Made by a program: the position numbers and the translations under genes. This document shows, in pieces, positions 1 through 8,934 of a DNA stretch of 47,121 nt. This DNA is from Iodidimonas nitroreducens (GTDB taxonomy: Bacteria > Pseudomonadota > Alphaproteobacteria > Sphingomonadales > Rhodothalassiaceae). The stretch covers positions 1-47,121 of the forward strand of contig BAYV01000021.1 of assembly GCA_000710935.1 (NCBI GenBank), written 5' to 3'. Each line of letters begins with the position of its first letter. Within the stretch, counting starts at the first letter, position 1. The notes under the pieces were generated by a model. The model saw only the letters and a program-made list of their open reading frames with translations. It was not told the DNA's origin and did not search any database.

Positions 1-1
1 C

Positions 2-154
2 CCCGCCGAAGCGGCGGTGAAGCTTATCCGGCAGGCAGGCGGTACGGTTGTGGCGGCGTGTTTCGTTATCGATCTGCCTGATCTGGGCGGGGCGCAAAAA
101 ATCCGCGATATGGGGATCGAGGTGATCAGCCTGTGTCATTTCGATGGGGATTGA
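2..154 (+). CDS. apt: Adenine phosphoribosyltransferase, C-terminal end (partial)
   Basis: This is the last 50 codons of a gene that begins before the window; it ends at TGA 152-154. The reading frame gives a C-terminus with the segment FVIDLPDLGG followed by an Ile/Val-rich strand and a final FDGD, which is the conserved tail of adenine phosphoribosyltransferase. The enzyme joins adenine and PRPP to make AMP in purine salvage. The PRPP-binding loop lies outside the window, so activity cannot be judged. The next gene is convergent, with its end about 30 bp away. The fragment is short but the match is characteristic. Confidence 0.82.
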   Translation, partial: PAEAAVKLIRQAGGTVVAACFVIDLPDLGGAQKIRDMGIEVISLCHFDGD

Positions 155-186
155 AGGCGGCGCCAGATCAATCCAGATCGCCCAGC

Positions 187-939
187 TTAGCTTAGATTGA
201 CGGGAGACAGCGCCCCCGTGCGGGGTTTGGCAAAATAATAGCCTTGAAACAGGGTCACGCCCAGATCTTTCAATAACTGGAATTCCTGCTGGCTTTCAAC
301 ACCTTCGGCGATCACCATGATATCAAGGCTGAGGGCGGTGCGAACAATGCCGGTGACAATGGCCTGACGGGCGATATTTTTATCGATATCGCGCACCAGA
401 TGCATATCGATCTTGATCAGATCGGGCTGGAAATCGGCCAAAAGGCTGAGCCCGGCAAAGCCCGCCCCAAAATCATCGATGGCGGTGATCAGCCCCCATT
501 TTTTATATTCGGCAATGATGCTTTTAACATGCTCGATATCATCGATCTTTTCCCCCTCGGTCAGTTCGAACATGATATTTTTAAGGGGAAAGCCGGTTTT
601 TTTGGCAGCCTGCAGAGTGGCGCGCAAACAGGCTTCGGGCTCATAAACCGCATTGGGCATGAAATTGATCGATAAAATAGGGCGTTGATCAACAGGGAAA
701 AGCTTTGCAGCCATTTGAATGGCGCGAATCCGGCATTCCTGATCGAAGCGATAGCGATTTTCATGATTGACCTGCGCCAGAATGGCCCCGGCCCCTTCGC
801 CATTGGTTCCCCGCACCAAAGCTTCATGGCCCCAGATCCTGCCCTTTTGGCTATCGATGATGGGCTGAAAAGCCATGGTGAAGGAAAATGGCAGGGTCTG
901 CCCATCCCGGCAGGCCCCACATTGTGTTTGCCGTATCAT
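187..939 (-). CDS. EAL-domain cyclic-di-GMP phosphodiesterase
   Basis: A 250-residue protein made almost entirely of one EAL domain, predicted to hydrolyse cyclic di-GMP to pGpG in the cytoplasm. The catalytic set is visible: E39 of the EAL motif, N92, E125 and E128, the D155-D156 pair in IDDFGAGF, K176, E212 in AEGVES and Q232 in QGYYFAKP. It should therefore be active. There is no GGDEF domain, membrane segment or long sensor domain. The only addition is a short N-terminus with a Cys7-x-x-Cys10 pair that might bind a metal or be redox-sensitive (inference). The start is ATG with a GGATGGG-like site upstream. It follows the gcv operon on the same strand after about 150 bp and probably has its own promoter. 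Confidence 0.9.
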   Translation of the reverse strand: MIRQTQCGACRDGQTLPFSFTMAFQPIIDSQKGRIWGHEALVRGTNGEGAGAILAQVNHENRYRFDQECRIRAIQMAAKLFPVDQRPILSINFMPNAVYEPEACLRATLQAAKKTGFPLKNIMFELTEGEKIDDIEHVKSIIAEYKKWGLITAIDDFGAGFAGLSLLADFQPDLIKIDMHLVRDIDKNIARQAIVTGIVRTALSLDIMVIAEGVESQQEFQLLKDLGVTLFQGYYFAKPRTGALSPVNLS

Positions 940-988
940 CGATTTGTCCCATCCAGATTTTTTAAATCCTAGAGGGGGAAGCTTTAAG

Positions 989-1011
989 GACCCCTTAATG
1001 GATCAGGGGTC
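989..1011. terminator. GC-rich hairpin between gcvPB and the EAL gene
   Basis: The inverted repeat GACCCCT...AGGGGTC has 7-bp arms and a 9-nt loop. It lies between the end of the gcv operon and the EAL gene, both leftward. On the minus strand it is followed by CTTAAAG rather than a strong T-tract, so termination of the gcv transcript is only possible. Confidence 0.3.
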
Positions 1012-1086
1012 GGGGCCATAAAAAACACAAATATAATGTCTTTTATGCGCTTTTTACGACAGCTCGATCTTTTGTCTTCGCCCTGA

Positions 1087-2661
1087 TCATTCCGCCGCTT
1101 GTGAGGGGGTGGGGGCCGTCCATTTCAACAAGGGCTGGCGGGCTGCAAGGGTTTCATCCAGCCGTCTTAAAGGCGCAAAATGGGGGGCTGCGGTAAAGCG
1201 TTCTGTCTTCCCTGTTTCGGCCGCTTCTTTGGCCGCTGCTGCCAATCCGCGCATTGAGGCGATGAATTCATCCAGAGTGGCTTTCGATTCGCTTTCGGTT
1301 GGCTCGATCAGCATGGCCCCATGCACCACCAGGGGAAAATACATGGTCATCGGATGATAGCCTTCATCGATCATGGCCTTGGCGAAATCAAGGGTGCTGA
1401 TGCCGGTATCCTTCAGGAAGCGATCATCAAACAGCGCTTCATGCATACAGGGCCCGGTAAAGGATGCGGTTATATGGGTGCTTAATTCCGCCAGCAGATA
1501 ATTGGCATTGAGCACGGCATCTTCGGCCAATTGGCGCAGGCCATCATGGCCGTGGCTGAGCATATAGGCCAAAGCCCGCACATACATGCCCATCTGCCCG
1601 TGAAAGGCCACGAGGCGGCCAAAGCTTTGATCATCCGCGCCCTGATGATGTTCATGTAAGGCAAGGCCATCGTCGGTTTCAACCACATAGGGCAAAGGCG
1701 CATAAGGGGCCAAAGCCTCAGAAAAAACCACCGGCCCCGAACCCGGCCCGCCGCCGCCATGGGGCGTGGAAAAGGTTTTGTGCAGATTGATGTGCATGGC
1801 ATCGATGCCCAGATCACCGGGCCGCACCCGGCCCACGATGGCATTGAAATTCGCCCCATCGCAGTAGAAAAAGCCGCCGGCTTCATGCACGGCCTCGGCG
1901 ATTTTGATGATATCGCGTTCAAACAGGCCACAGGTATTGGGGTTGGTCAGCATGATCCCGGCCACATCCGGCCCCAGCGCTTTTTTAAGGGCCTCCAGAT
2001 CCACCCGGCCATCTGGCCCTGCGGGAATGGCTTTTACCTGATAGCCACAGAAAACCGCCGTGGCCGGATTGGTGCCATGGGCACTTTCGGGCACCAGAAT
2101 GATCTTGCGGGCATCGCCCCGGGCTTCAAGGGCGGCGCGGATGGCCATGATGCCGCATAATTCCCCATGGGCACCGGCCTTGGGATTAAGGGCAACCGCC
2201 GGCATTCCGGTCAGGGTCATCAGCCAATGGCTCAGATCGCGCATCACCGCCAAAGCGCCCTGCACCGTGCTTTGGGGTTGCAGGGGGTGAATATCCGCCA
2301 ATCCGGGCAGCCGCGCCACTTTTTCATTCAGCCTTGGATTATGCTTCATGGTGCACGAGCCAAGGGGGAAAAAGCCGCTGTCGATGCCGTAATTCTTCTG
2401 GCTCAGCCGGGTGAAATGCCGCACGGTTTGCGGCTCTGATAAGCCGGGCAGGCCAATCGACCCATTGCGTTCAAGGCCACCAAGGGCGGTTTGGAAATCG
2501 CCCGCATCCTCGATATCCACCCCACTATGGCGGGCATCGCCGATTTCAAAAATCAGCGGTTCTTCATGCCGCAGGCCGCGATGGCCGCTGAAGCTTTCAA
2601 AAGGGGCCGGGAGGGTGCCCTCGCCGCTATGGCTGGGGCGTCCTGTGCGGTTCATGGGCAT
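1087..2661 (-). CDS. gcvPB: Glycine dehydrogenase (decarboxylating) subunit 2, P-protein beta half
   Basis: This is the PLP-binding half of the split P-protein of the glycine cleavage system, about 524 residues. P-protein decarboxylates glycine and passes the aminomethyl group to the lipoyl arm of GcvH. The PLP lysine is about residue 295 in HINLHKTFSTPHGGGGPGSG, the hallmark of the family, and the motif CDGANFNAIVG lies upstream of it. The chosen ATG at 2661 has an AGGAG eight bases upstream and leaves 2 nt after the gcvPA stop, implying translational coupling. An in-frame TTG at 2667 is less likely. It is the last gene of gcvT-gcvH-gcvPA-gcvPB. Two-subunit P-proteins are usual in some alphaproteobacteria and Gram-positives, while many other proteobacteria have one long GcvP. 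Confidence 0.96.
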   Translation of the reverse strand: MPMNRTGRPSHSGEGTLPAPFESFSGHRGLRHEEPLIFEIGDARHSGVDIEDAGDFQTALGGLERNGSIGLPGLSEPQTVRHFTRLSQKNYGIDSGFFPLGSCTMKHNPRLNEKVARLPGLADIHPLQPQSTVQGALAVMRDLSHWLMTLTGMPAVALNPKAGAHGELCGIMAIRAALEARGDARKIILVPESAHGTNPATAVFCGYQVKAIPAGPDGRVDLEALKKALGPDVAGIMLTNPNTCGLFERDIIKIAEAVHEAGGFFYCDGANFNAIVGRVRPGDLGIDAMHINLHKTFSTPHGGGGPGSGPVVFSEALAPYAPLPYVVETDDGLALHEHHQGADDQSFGRLVAFHGQMGMYVRALAYMLSHGHDGLRQLAEDAVLNANYLLAELSTHITASFTGPCMHEALFDDRFLKDTGISTLDFAKAMIDEGYHPMTMYFPLVVHGAMLIEPTESESKATLDEFIASMRGLAAAAKEAAETGKTERFTAAPHFAPLRRLDETLAARQPLLKWTAPTPSQAAE

Positions 2662-2663
2662 GA

Positions 2664-4046
2664 TCAACGCTCCTTGATGCCGGGGGTGGCCAGATAATCA
2701 CGAAGCGCCCCGGCGAGCAGGGCGATATCGGCTTCGCTTACGGTTTCGGTGATGGCCAGAATGAGGATATTGGCAAGCTCCGGCCTTTGGGGATAAAGGC
2801 GCGAGGCGGGCACACCGGCAAGAATTTTTTGCCCCGCCAAAGCTTCGACCAGCGCATCGGCGCGGCCGGGCAGGCGCACGCAAAGCTCATTGAAATAGCT
2901 TTGGTTCAGAACCTCGACCCCATCAATCCCGGCGAGCGCCGCCCTCAATTGGGTGGCTTTTTTGTGATTGATCATGGCCAATTGCCGCAATCCCTTTTCG
3001 CCCAGCAAGGTCATATGAACGGTAAAGGCCAGGGCGCAGAGGCCGGAATTGGTGCAGATGTTGGATGTCGCCTTTTCCCGGCGGATATGCTGCTCGCGGG
3101 TAGAGAGTGTGAGCACGAAGCCGCGCTTGCCATCGGCATCCCGGGTTTGCCCGGCCAGCCGCCCGGGCATCTGGCGCACATATTTTTCCCGGGTGGCAAA
3201 AAGCCCCAGATACGGGCCCCCAAAATTCAGCCCGTTGCCGATCGATTGGCCTTCCGCTACCACGATATCGGCCCCCATTTCACCGGGGGATTTCACCGCC
3301 CCCAATGAAACCACTTCGGTGACGACAGCGACCAGAAGCGCGCCTTTGGCATGGGCGGCTTCGGCCAAAGGGCCCAGATCATGCAGATGGCCAAACAGAT
3401 CGGGGGTTTGCACCACCACGCAGGCGGTCTCCTCATCGATGCTATCGATCAGATTTTGCAGATCGCGGGCCGGATCATCGGCCAAAGGCTGCAAGCGGAT
3501 CACCTGTTCATCGCCATATTGGGTGATGGTTTCCACCACATCGCCATAATGGGCATGAAGCCCGCCCGCCAGAATGGCCTTTTTGCGGCCCCGGGTGATG
3601 CGCCGGGCCATCAGGATGGCTTCGCCACAGGCAGTGGAGCCATCATAAAGCGAGGCATTGGCCACATCGCAGCCCAAAAGATTGGCAATCTGGGTTTGAA
3701 ATTCAAACAGATATTGCAAAGTACCCTGAGCGATTTCGGGCTGATAGGGGGTATAGGCGGTGAGAAATTCACCCCGCTGAATGATATAATCAACGCTTGC
3801 CGGAATATGATGACGATAGGCCCCACAGCCAACGAAAAAAGCATGCTCGGCAGCCGGAATATTGCGCCGGGCATAATCGCGAAACAGGCGGTCCACCTCT
3901 AATTCGCTTTTATGGCTCGGCAGATCAAGGGGGCTGCTGAGCCGGGCGGCCTTGGGAACATCGGCAAACAGATCATCGATCGAAGCCACGCCGATGGCCT
4001 TGAGCATCGCCTGGCGGTCTCGATCATTATGCGGAAGATAACGCAT
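2664..4046 (-). CDS. gcvPA: Glycine dehydrogenase (decarboxylating) subunit 1, P-protein alpha half
   Basis: A 460-residue protein that forms the P-protein of the glycine cleavage system together with GcvPB. The N-terminus [15 protein letters not shown] is typical of GcvPA. The reading frame is open further upstream, but the ATG at 4046 is preceded by AAAGGA at good spacing, so that start is chosen. Family features include [14 protein letters not shown] and [12 protein letters not shown] near the middle. It lacks the lysine that carries PLP; in the split enzyme that residue is on GcvPB. The gene lies 58 nt after gcvH and its stop is 2 nt from the gcvPB start, so the two subunits should be made together. 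Confidence 0.96.
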   Translation of the reverse strand: MRYLPHNDRDRQAMLKAIGVASIDDLFADVPKAARLSSPLDLPSHKSELEVDRLFRDYARRNIPAAEHAFFVGCGAYRHHIPASVDYIIQRGEFLTAYTPYQPEIAQGTLQYLFEFQTQIANLLGCDVANASLYDGSTACGEAILMARRITRGRKKAILAGGLHAHYGDVVETITQYGDEQVIRLQPLADDPARDLQNLIDSIDEETACVVVQTPDLFGHLHDLGPLAEAAHAKGALLVAVVTEVVSLGAVKSPGEMGADIVVAEGQSIGNGLNFGGPYLGLFATREKYVRQMPGRLAGQTRDADGKRGFVLTLSTREQHIRREKATSNICTNSGLCALAFTVHMTLLGEKGLRQLAMINHKKATQLRAALAGIDGVEVLNQSYFNELCVRLPGRADALVEALAGQKILAGVPASRLYPQRPELANILILAITETVSEADIALLAGALRDYLATPGIKER

Positions 4047-4104
4047 GGGGCGGGGGTCCTTTGATGCAGCGCGGATTAGGCTTGGGCCTTGGGATCGGTT
4101 GAGA

Positions 4105-4482
4105 TCAGCCAAGCTCGGCGAGATAGGCCTCATAGGCTTCATCATCGAGCAGTTCATCAAGTTCGGTCAGGTCATTGAGGGTGATCTCGAAAAACCAGCC
4201 ATCATCCATCGGCTGGCTGTTTGCCAGAGCAGGATCATCCACCAAAGCCTGATTGAGCGCGCTCACCTCACCTGAAACCGGGGCATAAAGCTCGCTGGCG
4301 GCTTTCACCGATTCGACCACGGCGGCTTCATCACCTTTCATCAAGGTGGCCCCCATTTCGGGCAATTCCACAAACACCACATCCCCCAATTGCGCCTGGG
4401 CATAATCGGTGATGCCAATCACCCCCTTGCCATCTTCGACGCGGATCCATTCATGGTCTTTGGAAAAACGGATCATGCTCAT
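4105..4482 (-). CDS. gcvH: Glycine cleavage system H protein (lipoyl carrier)
   Basis: A 125-residue lipoyl-bearing carrier that shuttles the aminomethyl intermediate between P-, T- and L-proteins. The lipoylated lysine is K60 in the motif ESVKAAS. The N-terminus [12 protein letters not shown] matches the family. The start at 4482 has AAGGAT about nine bases upstream. The length is normal. It sits between gcvT and gcvPA with about 56-58 nt on each side, each gap holding its own ribosome-binding site. No gene for the L-protein (dihydrolipoamide dehydrogenase) is in the window; that enzyme is usually shared with 2-oxoacid dehydrogenases. Confidence 0.97.
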   Translation of the reverse strand: MSMIRFSKDHEWIRVEDGKGVIGITDYAQAQLGDVVFVELPEMGATLMKGDEAAVVESVKAASELYAPVSGEVSALNQALVDDPALANSQPMDDGWFFEITLNDLTELDELLDDEAYEAYLAELG

Positions 4483-4538
4483 GATCAAAAATCCTTTGCA
4501 AAATGCGGGTTTTGGCCCGGCTGATGGAAAAAGAGCGT

Positions 4539-5711
4539 TCAGCCCTGTTTTGGTTTTGATGATTTTCGCACATAATTCTGGGTCACGAAGGGCAGGGCCT
4601 TGACATGGGCCTTGCGCAGCTTGCCCCGCACCATCAGCGCGATGTCTGTGCCCGGAGTGGCGGCCTTCGCATCGATCAGGCCCATGGCCACCGGCGCATT
4701 CACCGTCGGGCCAAAACCGCCCGATGTGATGATGCCAAGTTTTTGAGTGCCATCCGGGCTGTAAATCGCGGTTCCATCGCGGGCAATGGTGCGATCATCG
4801 GGGCTGATGCCCACCCGCTTTCGGGCGGGACCTTCGGCAATCTGGCCTAAAATACGCCCGGCCCCGGGGAAATCGGCGCGGTCGCGGCGGGCTTTGGGGA
4901 TGGCCCATAAAAGATCGGCCTCGACCGGGGTGATCTCAGGGCTGAGATCCTGACCATAAAGGCATAAACCGGCCTCAAGGCGCAGGCTGTCGCGGGCTCC
5001 AAGGCCGATGGGGGCAACCCGCTCATCGGCCAGAAGACGACGGGCGAAGCTTTCGGCATGGGCTGCGGGGAGCGAGATTTCAAAGCCATCCTCGCCGGTA
5101 TAGCCCGAACGGCTGATGATCAGATCAAGGCCATCAAGGCTGGTCCACAAGGCTTCCATGAACAAAAGATCACGACAGGCGGGGATGATCGCTGCCAGCA
5201 CATCTGAGGCGTCTGGCCCCTGCAAAGCCAGCAGGGCGCGATCATCGCACAGCGAAAGCCGGGCCCGGCCTGCCAATCTGGAGCGGATATGGGCGAAATC
5301 CCCTAAACGGGGCCCGGCATTGACGACGATGAACAGGCCGTTTTCGCGATCAGCCCGGCGGGTGATCATCAGATCATCAAGGATGCCGCCCGTATCATCG
5401 AGCAGCAGGCTGTAGCGCATCTGGCCGGGTTTCAATGTGGCAATGGCCCCGGGCACCAGCTCTTCAAAAAGGCGGGCGATATCGTCTTCGGGATTGATGG
5501 GGTCGAGCATGGCCTGACCCATATGCGAAACATCGAACAATCCGGCTTTCTGGCGGCAGTGCAGATGTTCGCCCTTGATCCCCATGGGAAATTGCACCGG
5601 CATTTCATAGCCGGCAAAGGCAACCATCTGCCCGCCCATTTCGCGATGCAGGGCATTGAGGGGTGTTTCGAGGAGCTTGGGGGCTGTCGTTGTCCCGCAA
5701 TCGGTCATCAT
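4539..5711 (-). CDS. gcvT: Glycine cleavage system T protein (aminomethyltransferase)
   Basis: About 390 residues. GcvT moves the methylene group from aminomethyl-GcvH to tetrahydrofolate, releasing ammonia and giving 5,10-methylene-THF. Recognisable segments are FAGYEMPVQFPMGI, AGLFDVSHMGQ, SRSGYTGEDGFEISLP and GLGARDSLRLEAGLCLYG, all normal for the family. Two ATG codons at 5711 and 5708 follow a GGAG; the second has the better spacing. An upstream GTG at 5729 has no ribosome-binding site. It is the first gene of the gcv operon, and its leader carries the glycine riboswitch ending about 65 nt upstream. Confidence 0.96.
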   Translation of the reverse strand: MMTDCGTTTAPKLLETPLNALHREMGGQMVAFAGYEMPVQFPMGIKGEHLHCRQKAGLFDVSHMGQAMLDPINPEDDIARLFEELVPGAIATLKPGQMRYSLLLDDTGGILDDLMITRRADRENGLFIVVNAGPRLGDFAHIRSRLAGRARLSLCDDRALLALQGPDASDVLAAIIPACRDLLFMEALWTSLDGLDLIISRSGYTGEDGFEISLPAAHAESFARRLLADERVAPIGLGARDSLRLEAGLCLYGQDLSPEITPVEADLLWAIPKARRDRADFPGAGRILGQIAEGPARKRVGISPDDRTIARDGTAIYSPDGTQKLGIITSGGFGPTVNAPVAMGLIDAKAATPGTDIALMVRGKLRKAHVKALPFVTQNYVRKSSKPKQG

Positions 5712-5774
5712 CAGGCTCCGCTTTGGCACCTTGAAGGCGCATGAAGGCTTCAGCCGCTCGGTGCGGCATCACAA

Positions 5775-5990
5775 AGCCCCCTCTGTCACGGAACCTGAGA
5801 GATTTCGCCAGACGCTTTTGGCCCGATGGCCGCAGCGCCTGCCTTATCCCCGTCGGTGAGGTGGACCCTGCCCACCTGCTTTCCAGAGTCGTCTGCCGCT
5901 AACGGTCCTTTAGCCTGAGAGTTTCCGGGGCGGTTGCTCCTTCGGCGGCTTTTCATACGGTTTCAACCGCATCAAAAGCTCTCTCCCGCA
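5775..5990 (-). promoter_or_regulatory. Tandem glycine riboswitch upstream of gcvT
   Basis: Read on the minus strand, the leader has two glycine aptamers in series. Aptamer 1 begins with GAGAG near 5985 and contains GCCGCCGAAGGAGCAA and ACTCTCAGGC. Aptamer 2 contains CACCGACGGGGATAAG, ATCTCTCAGG and the closing GACAGAGGGG near 5777. These are the conserved cores of the Rfam glycine riboswitch class. Between 5775 and the gcvT start lies a nested hairpin (GCCGC/GCGGC inside GGCTT/AAGCC) with no T-tract. This suggests control of translation rather than termination (inference). Glycine binding would be expected to turn the cleavage operon on. Confidence 0.93.
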
Positions 5991-6044
5991 AGCGGTCAGC
6001 GGCCTTTTAAAGCCGCCCGACATAATCAGTGCAGTCGCTTCTCC

Positions 6045-6072
6045 TCTACAGGCCGATCTCCATCCCTGTCAA
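6045..6072 (-). promoter_or_regulatory. Probable sigma-70 promoter of the gcv operon
   Basis: On the minus strand TTGACA (6072-6067) is followed after 16 nt by TGTAGA (6050-6045). This places a start near 6038, about 50 nt before the first riboswitch aptamer. The -35 box lies just beyond the stop codon of the lipoprotein gene on the same strand. Confidence 0.55.
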
Positions 6073-6086
6073 CGCGGCAAAAGCGA

Positions 6087-6620
6087 TCAGCGCAGCAAAT
6101 TATAGCGCACATCTTCGGGATCGAGCTGAAAGCCGATCAGGATTTCATAATTATAGCGCCGTGCCCGCTCGATATCGGGCAGTTCCTGACGCAATCGCTC
6201 GGTCACCACGACGCGCTGCTGATCGGCGCTTTCAAAGCTGAGGCGCGTTTCATAAATATCCTTGGCAACGATGATCGAATTATCGCGCACCACAGCCACA
6301 AACCATTGCAAGGAAATCTCGCCCGTTGCCGGCAAGGCCGGACCGCGCACGGCGGCCAGATCAAAATGCACATCGCTGATGACATCATCATCCTGGTCGC
6401 ATTTGAGTTGAAGATTGGTGATGCTGGCTTCATAGGCGATATCGGCGGCGTTTTTCTCGTCTCCCATGAAGCGCACAAACGACCCCGTGCCCCCCACGAC
6501 AGCCAAAGCCGGACAACGCTGGATCGTGACCTCCAACGGATTTTGATTGGCTCCGCAGGCTGCCAAAGCCATCAGCGCGCCGGTAAGGATGAAGCGCAAG
6601 AACAAAGACATATGAGACAT
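6087..6620 (-). CDS. Hypothetical lipoprotein
   Basis: A 177-residue protein with a lipoprotein signal peptide: a hydrophobic run ending in LMALAAC-G, so Cys22 would be the lipidated residue. The mature part has alternating hydrophobic segments and no recognisable catalytic motif; Cys residues are otherwise sparse. I recognise it only as resembling uncharacterised alphaproteobacterial lipoproteins, and no function can be assigned. The ATG at 6620 has AAGAG six bases upstream; a second ATG three codons later is possible. It is transcribed in the same direction as gcv but the gcv promoter lies after its stop, so it is probably a separate unit. Confidence 0.75.
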   Translation of the reverse strand: MSHMSLFLRFILTGALMALAACGANQNPLEVTIQRCPALAVVGGTGSFVRFMGDEKNAADIAYEASITNLQLKCDQDDDVISDVHFDLAAVRGPALPATGEISLQWFVAVVRDNSIIVAKDIYETRLSFESADQQRVVVTERLRQELPDIERARRYNYEILIGFQLDPEDVRYNLLR

Positions 6621-6983
6621 GCGATCTCTTCAGGTTTGGGTGTGGATCGACAAGGGTTTAAAAGCTTTCCATCAATAGGGGCTTCCCAAGCTTGAGGCAA
6701 TGCCCGCTCTTATGGACCGATCAAATCTTATGATTCCATCAAATTTTGTACTGATAAAAGCCTGTGCAGGAGCAGATGACATCACATTTCCCTGATAGAG
6801 GGTCATGACGCAGATTTTTTTGAACTGTAGGCGCGCATCGTCTCTTGCGTTATAGTGCTATGGCGTTCAAATGAAAGCCTATGTGTCATTCCAAATGGAT
6901 TTTGATGCTGATCAAGTGTTGCTGGCCTTTATGTCGCATCTTTGTCAGAATCAGGATCGCCGAACGATGAGGACAATGATCTG
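6621..6983. other. Intergenic region between the divergent lipoprotein gene and ispH
   Basis: This 363-nt stretch separates divergent genes and must hold both promoters. A TATAGT at 6851-6856 could be a -10 box for ispH, but no convincing -35 lies 16-18 nt upstream. A short inverted repeat ATAGTGCTAT covers 6852-6861. No ORF, tRNA or strong terminator was seen. An in-frame TTG at 6942 would extend ispH but lacks support. Confidence 0.4.
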
Positions 6984-7934
6984 ATGAGCAAACCCACCTT
7001 GCAGATACTTCTGGCGGCCCCCCGCGGATTTTGTGCCGGGGTGGATCGGGCCATCAAGATCGTTGAACTGGCTTTGGAACGCTTTGGCGCGCCGGTTTAT
7101 GTTCGCCATGAAATCGTTCATAATCGTCATGTGGTTGAGGATCTGGAAAGCAAAGGCGCTGTTTTCGTTGAGGAATTGAGCGAAGTTCCCGATGATGTGC
7201 CGGTGGTGTTTTCCGCTCATGGGGTGCCCAAAAGTATCCCGGCGGAAGCCGACCGTCGCAAGCTGCTTTATGTGGATGCCACATGCCCCCTTGTTTCCAA
7301 GGTCCATCGCGAGGTGGAGCATCATGATCGCACCGGCCATCATATTCTGATGATCGGTCATGCCGGGCATCCCGAGGTGATTGGCACCATGGGGCAGGTG
7401 GCTCCGGGATCGATTACCCTGATCGAATCGGAAGAAGATGCCGAAAATGTGGAGGTGCAGGACCCCGATAATCTGGCCTTCGTGACCCAAACCACTTTAT
7501 CGGTGGATGATACGGCGGGGATCGTTGAGGCGCTGATCCGGCGTTTCCCCAATATCGTTGGGCCGCGCAAGGAAGATATCTGCTATGCCACCACAAATCG
7601 TCAGGAATCGGTGAAGGCCATGGCCGCGCGCTGTGATCGCCTGCTGGTGATCGGAGCCCCCAATTCATCCAATTCCCGCCGTTTGGTCGAGGTGGCACAG
7701 AAAGAAGGCGTGTCCTCGCGGCTGTTGCAAAAGGCGGACGATCTGGATTGGGATTGGCTTTCGGGGGCTGCGGTGATTGGCGTGACCGCCGGGGCTTCGG
7801 CCCCTGAAATTCTGGTCCAGGAACTGATTTCCGCCTTGTCGGATCGCTATGATGTGACCCTGGAAGAGGTGGAAACCGCGCGGGAGAATGTCACCTTCAA
7901 AATCCCTGCCATATTGCGTGAAAGTGCCGCTTGA
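6984..7934 (+). CDS. ispH: 4-hydroxy-3-methylbut-2-enyl diphosphate reductase
   Basis: A 316-residue iron-sulfur enzyme that performs the last step of the MEP isoprenoid pathway, turning HMBPP into IPP and DMAPP. The three cluster-binding cysteines are present: C17 in APRGFCAGV, one in DATCPLV near residue 100, and one in [10 protein letters not shown] near residue 200. The substrate-contact segments [15 protein letters not shown] and GAPNSSNS are also intact. The ATG at 6984 is chosen because GAGGAC precedes it and the protein then begins just before the first conserved strand. rnhA follows after 78 nt on the same strand. The homoserine kinase gene often found between these two in related genomes is absent here. 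Confidence 0.97.
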   Translation: MSKPTLQILLAAPRGFCAGVDRAIKIVELALERFGAPVYVRHEIVHNRHVVEDLESKGAVFVEELSEVPDDVPVVFSAHGVPKSIPAEADRRKLLYVDATCPLVSKVHREVEHHDRTGHHILMIGHAGHPEVIGTMGQVAPGSITLIESEEDAENVEVQDPDNLAFVTQTTLSVDDTAGIVEALIRRFPNIVGPRKEDICYATTNRQESVKAMAARCDRLLVIGAPNSSNSRRLVEVAQKEGVSSRLLQKADDLDWDWLSGAAVIGVTAGASAPEILVQELISALSDRYDVTLEEVETARENVTFKIPAILRESAA

Positions 7935-8012
7935 TCAGATCAGGGCGGATCATCGCTGTTCATTGCTCAGTTCATCAAGCGATAGCCTGACGGGCGTGAT
8001 GGGAAAAAGTGC

Positions 8013-8480
8013 GTGACCACAAAACGCCGGGTTGAGATTTATACCGATGGGGCCTGTTCGGGTAATCCCGGCCCCGGCGGCTGGGGGGTTTTGATGCGCT
8101 GGAACGGCCATCAGAAAACCCTGATCGGCGGGGCCCCTGATACCACCAATAACCGCATGGAACTCACCGCAGCGATCGAGGCTTTAAACGCCCTCAAACG
8201 CCCCTGCCATGTGGATCTTTATACCGATAGCACCTATGTGCGATCCGGCATCACCCAATGGATTGCCGGTTGGAAAGCCCGTGGCTGGCGCACGGCGGCG
8301 AAAAAGCCGGTGGCCAATGTTGATCTGTGGCAGGCGCTGGATGCGGCGATTGCCGGCCATGAGATCACATGGCATTGGGTGAAGGGCCATTCCGGCCATG
8401 ATGGCAATGAAGCGGCTGATCGCCTGGCCAATGAAGGCATGGCGCCCTATAAATCGGCAAAAGGAGAGGCGAATGGCTGA
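8013..8480 (+). CDS. rnhA: Ribonuclease HI
   Basis: A 155-residue RNase HI, which cuts the RNA strand of RNA-DNA hybrids during replication and R-loop removal. The active-site acids are D12 ([17 protein letters not shown]), E50 ([10 protein letters not shown]), D72 (LYTDSTYV) and D136 (GNEAADRLA), with the flexible-loop histidine in KGHSGH. The length is normal. The start is GTG at 8013; the nearby ATG at 7999 is out of frame. The end overlaps the next gene by 8 nt, so rnhA and the two thioesterase genes probably form one operon. Confidence 0.97.
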   Translation: MTTKRRVEIYTDGACSGNPGPGGWGVLMRWNGHQKTLIGGAPDTTNNRMELTAAIEALNALKRPCHVDLYTDSTYVRSGITQWIAGWKARGWRTAAKKPVANVDLWQALDAAIAGHEITWHWVKGHSGHDGNEAADRLANEGMAPYKSAKGEANG

Positions 8481-8934
8481 AGCTGGACCATCGCCTGAGA
8501 TCGACAAGACGGCCCTGATCGATCAGATGATCAAGATGGTGCCGCAGATGGCGGCTTTGGGGATCCATTTGATCGCCGCCGATGGGGGGCGGGCCCGGAT
8601 GCAGCTTCCCTGGTCGGATGATCTGGTGGCTTATGCCGATACCGGGGTGATGGCGGGGGGTGCGATTTTCACCTTGCTCGATTCGGTTTTGGGGATGGCG
8701 GTTTTCTCGGCGCTGGATCGCTTATTGCCGGTGGCCACCTTGGATTTACGGATCGATTATCTGAAACCGGCCACCCCGGGCCTGGCGGTTTTGGCTTCAT
8801 CCCATTGCACCCGGCTGACCCGGCAGGTGGCCTTTGTGCGCGGCGTGGCTTTTCATGAAGATGAAAGCGATGCCATTGCTCATGCCACCGCCAGCTTCAT
8901 CATCGATCGTGGCCATCAAAAAGGGGGGCGGTGA
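8473..8934 (+). CDS. PaaI-family hotdog thioesterase, first of a pair
   Basis: A 153-residue single hotdog-fold protein resembling PaaI/YigI acyl-CoA thioesterases. The start at 8473 follows an excellent AGGAGAGG, and the gene overlaps the rnhA end. In the helix region the usual HGG is replaced by AGG ([12 protein letters not shown]), while the following LLDSVLGMA helix is conserved. The histidine change may alter or remove activity. The next gene encodes a second hotdog protein that keeps HGG and starts inside this stop codon. A heteromeric enzyme is therefore possible (inference). The substrate is unknown. Confidence 0.8.
   Translation: MAEAGPSPEIDKTALIDQMIKMVPQMAALGIHLIAADGGRARMQLPWSDDLVAYADTGVMAGGAIFTLLDSVLGMAVFSALDRLLPVATLDLRIDYLKPATPGLAVLASSHCTRLTRQVAFVRGVAFHEDESDAIAHATASFIIDRGHQKGGR

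Noticed and set aside
2060-3902. Several plus-strand ORFs of 75-183 codons opposite gcvPB and gcvPA
   Set aside because: They are antisense shadows of well-identified genes with no ribosome-binding sites or recognisable domains.
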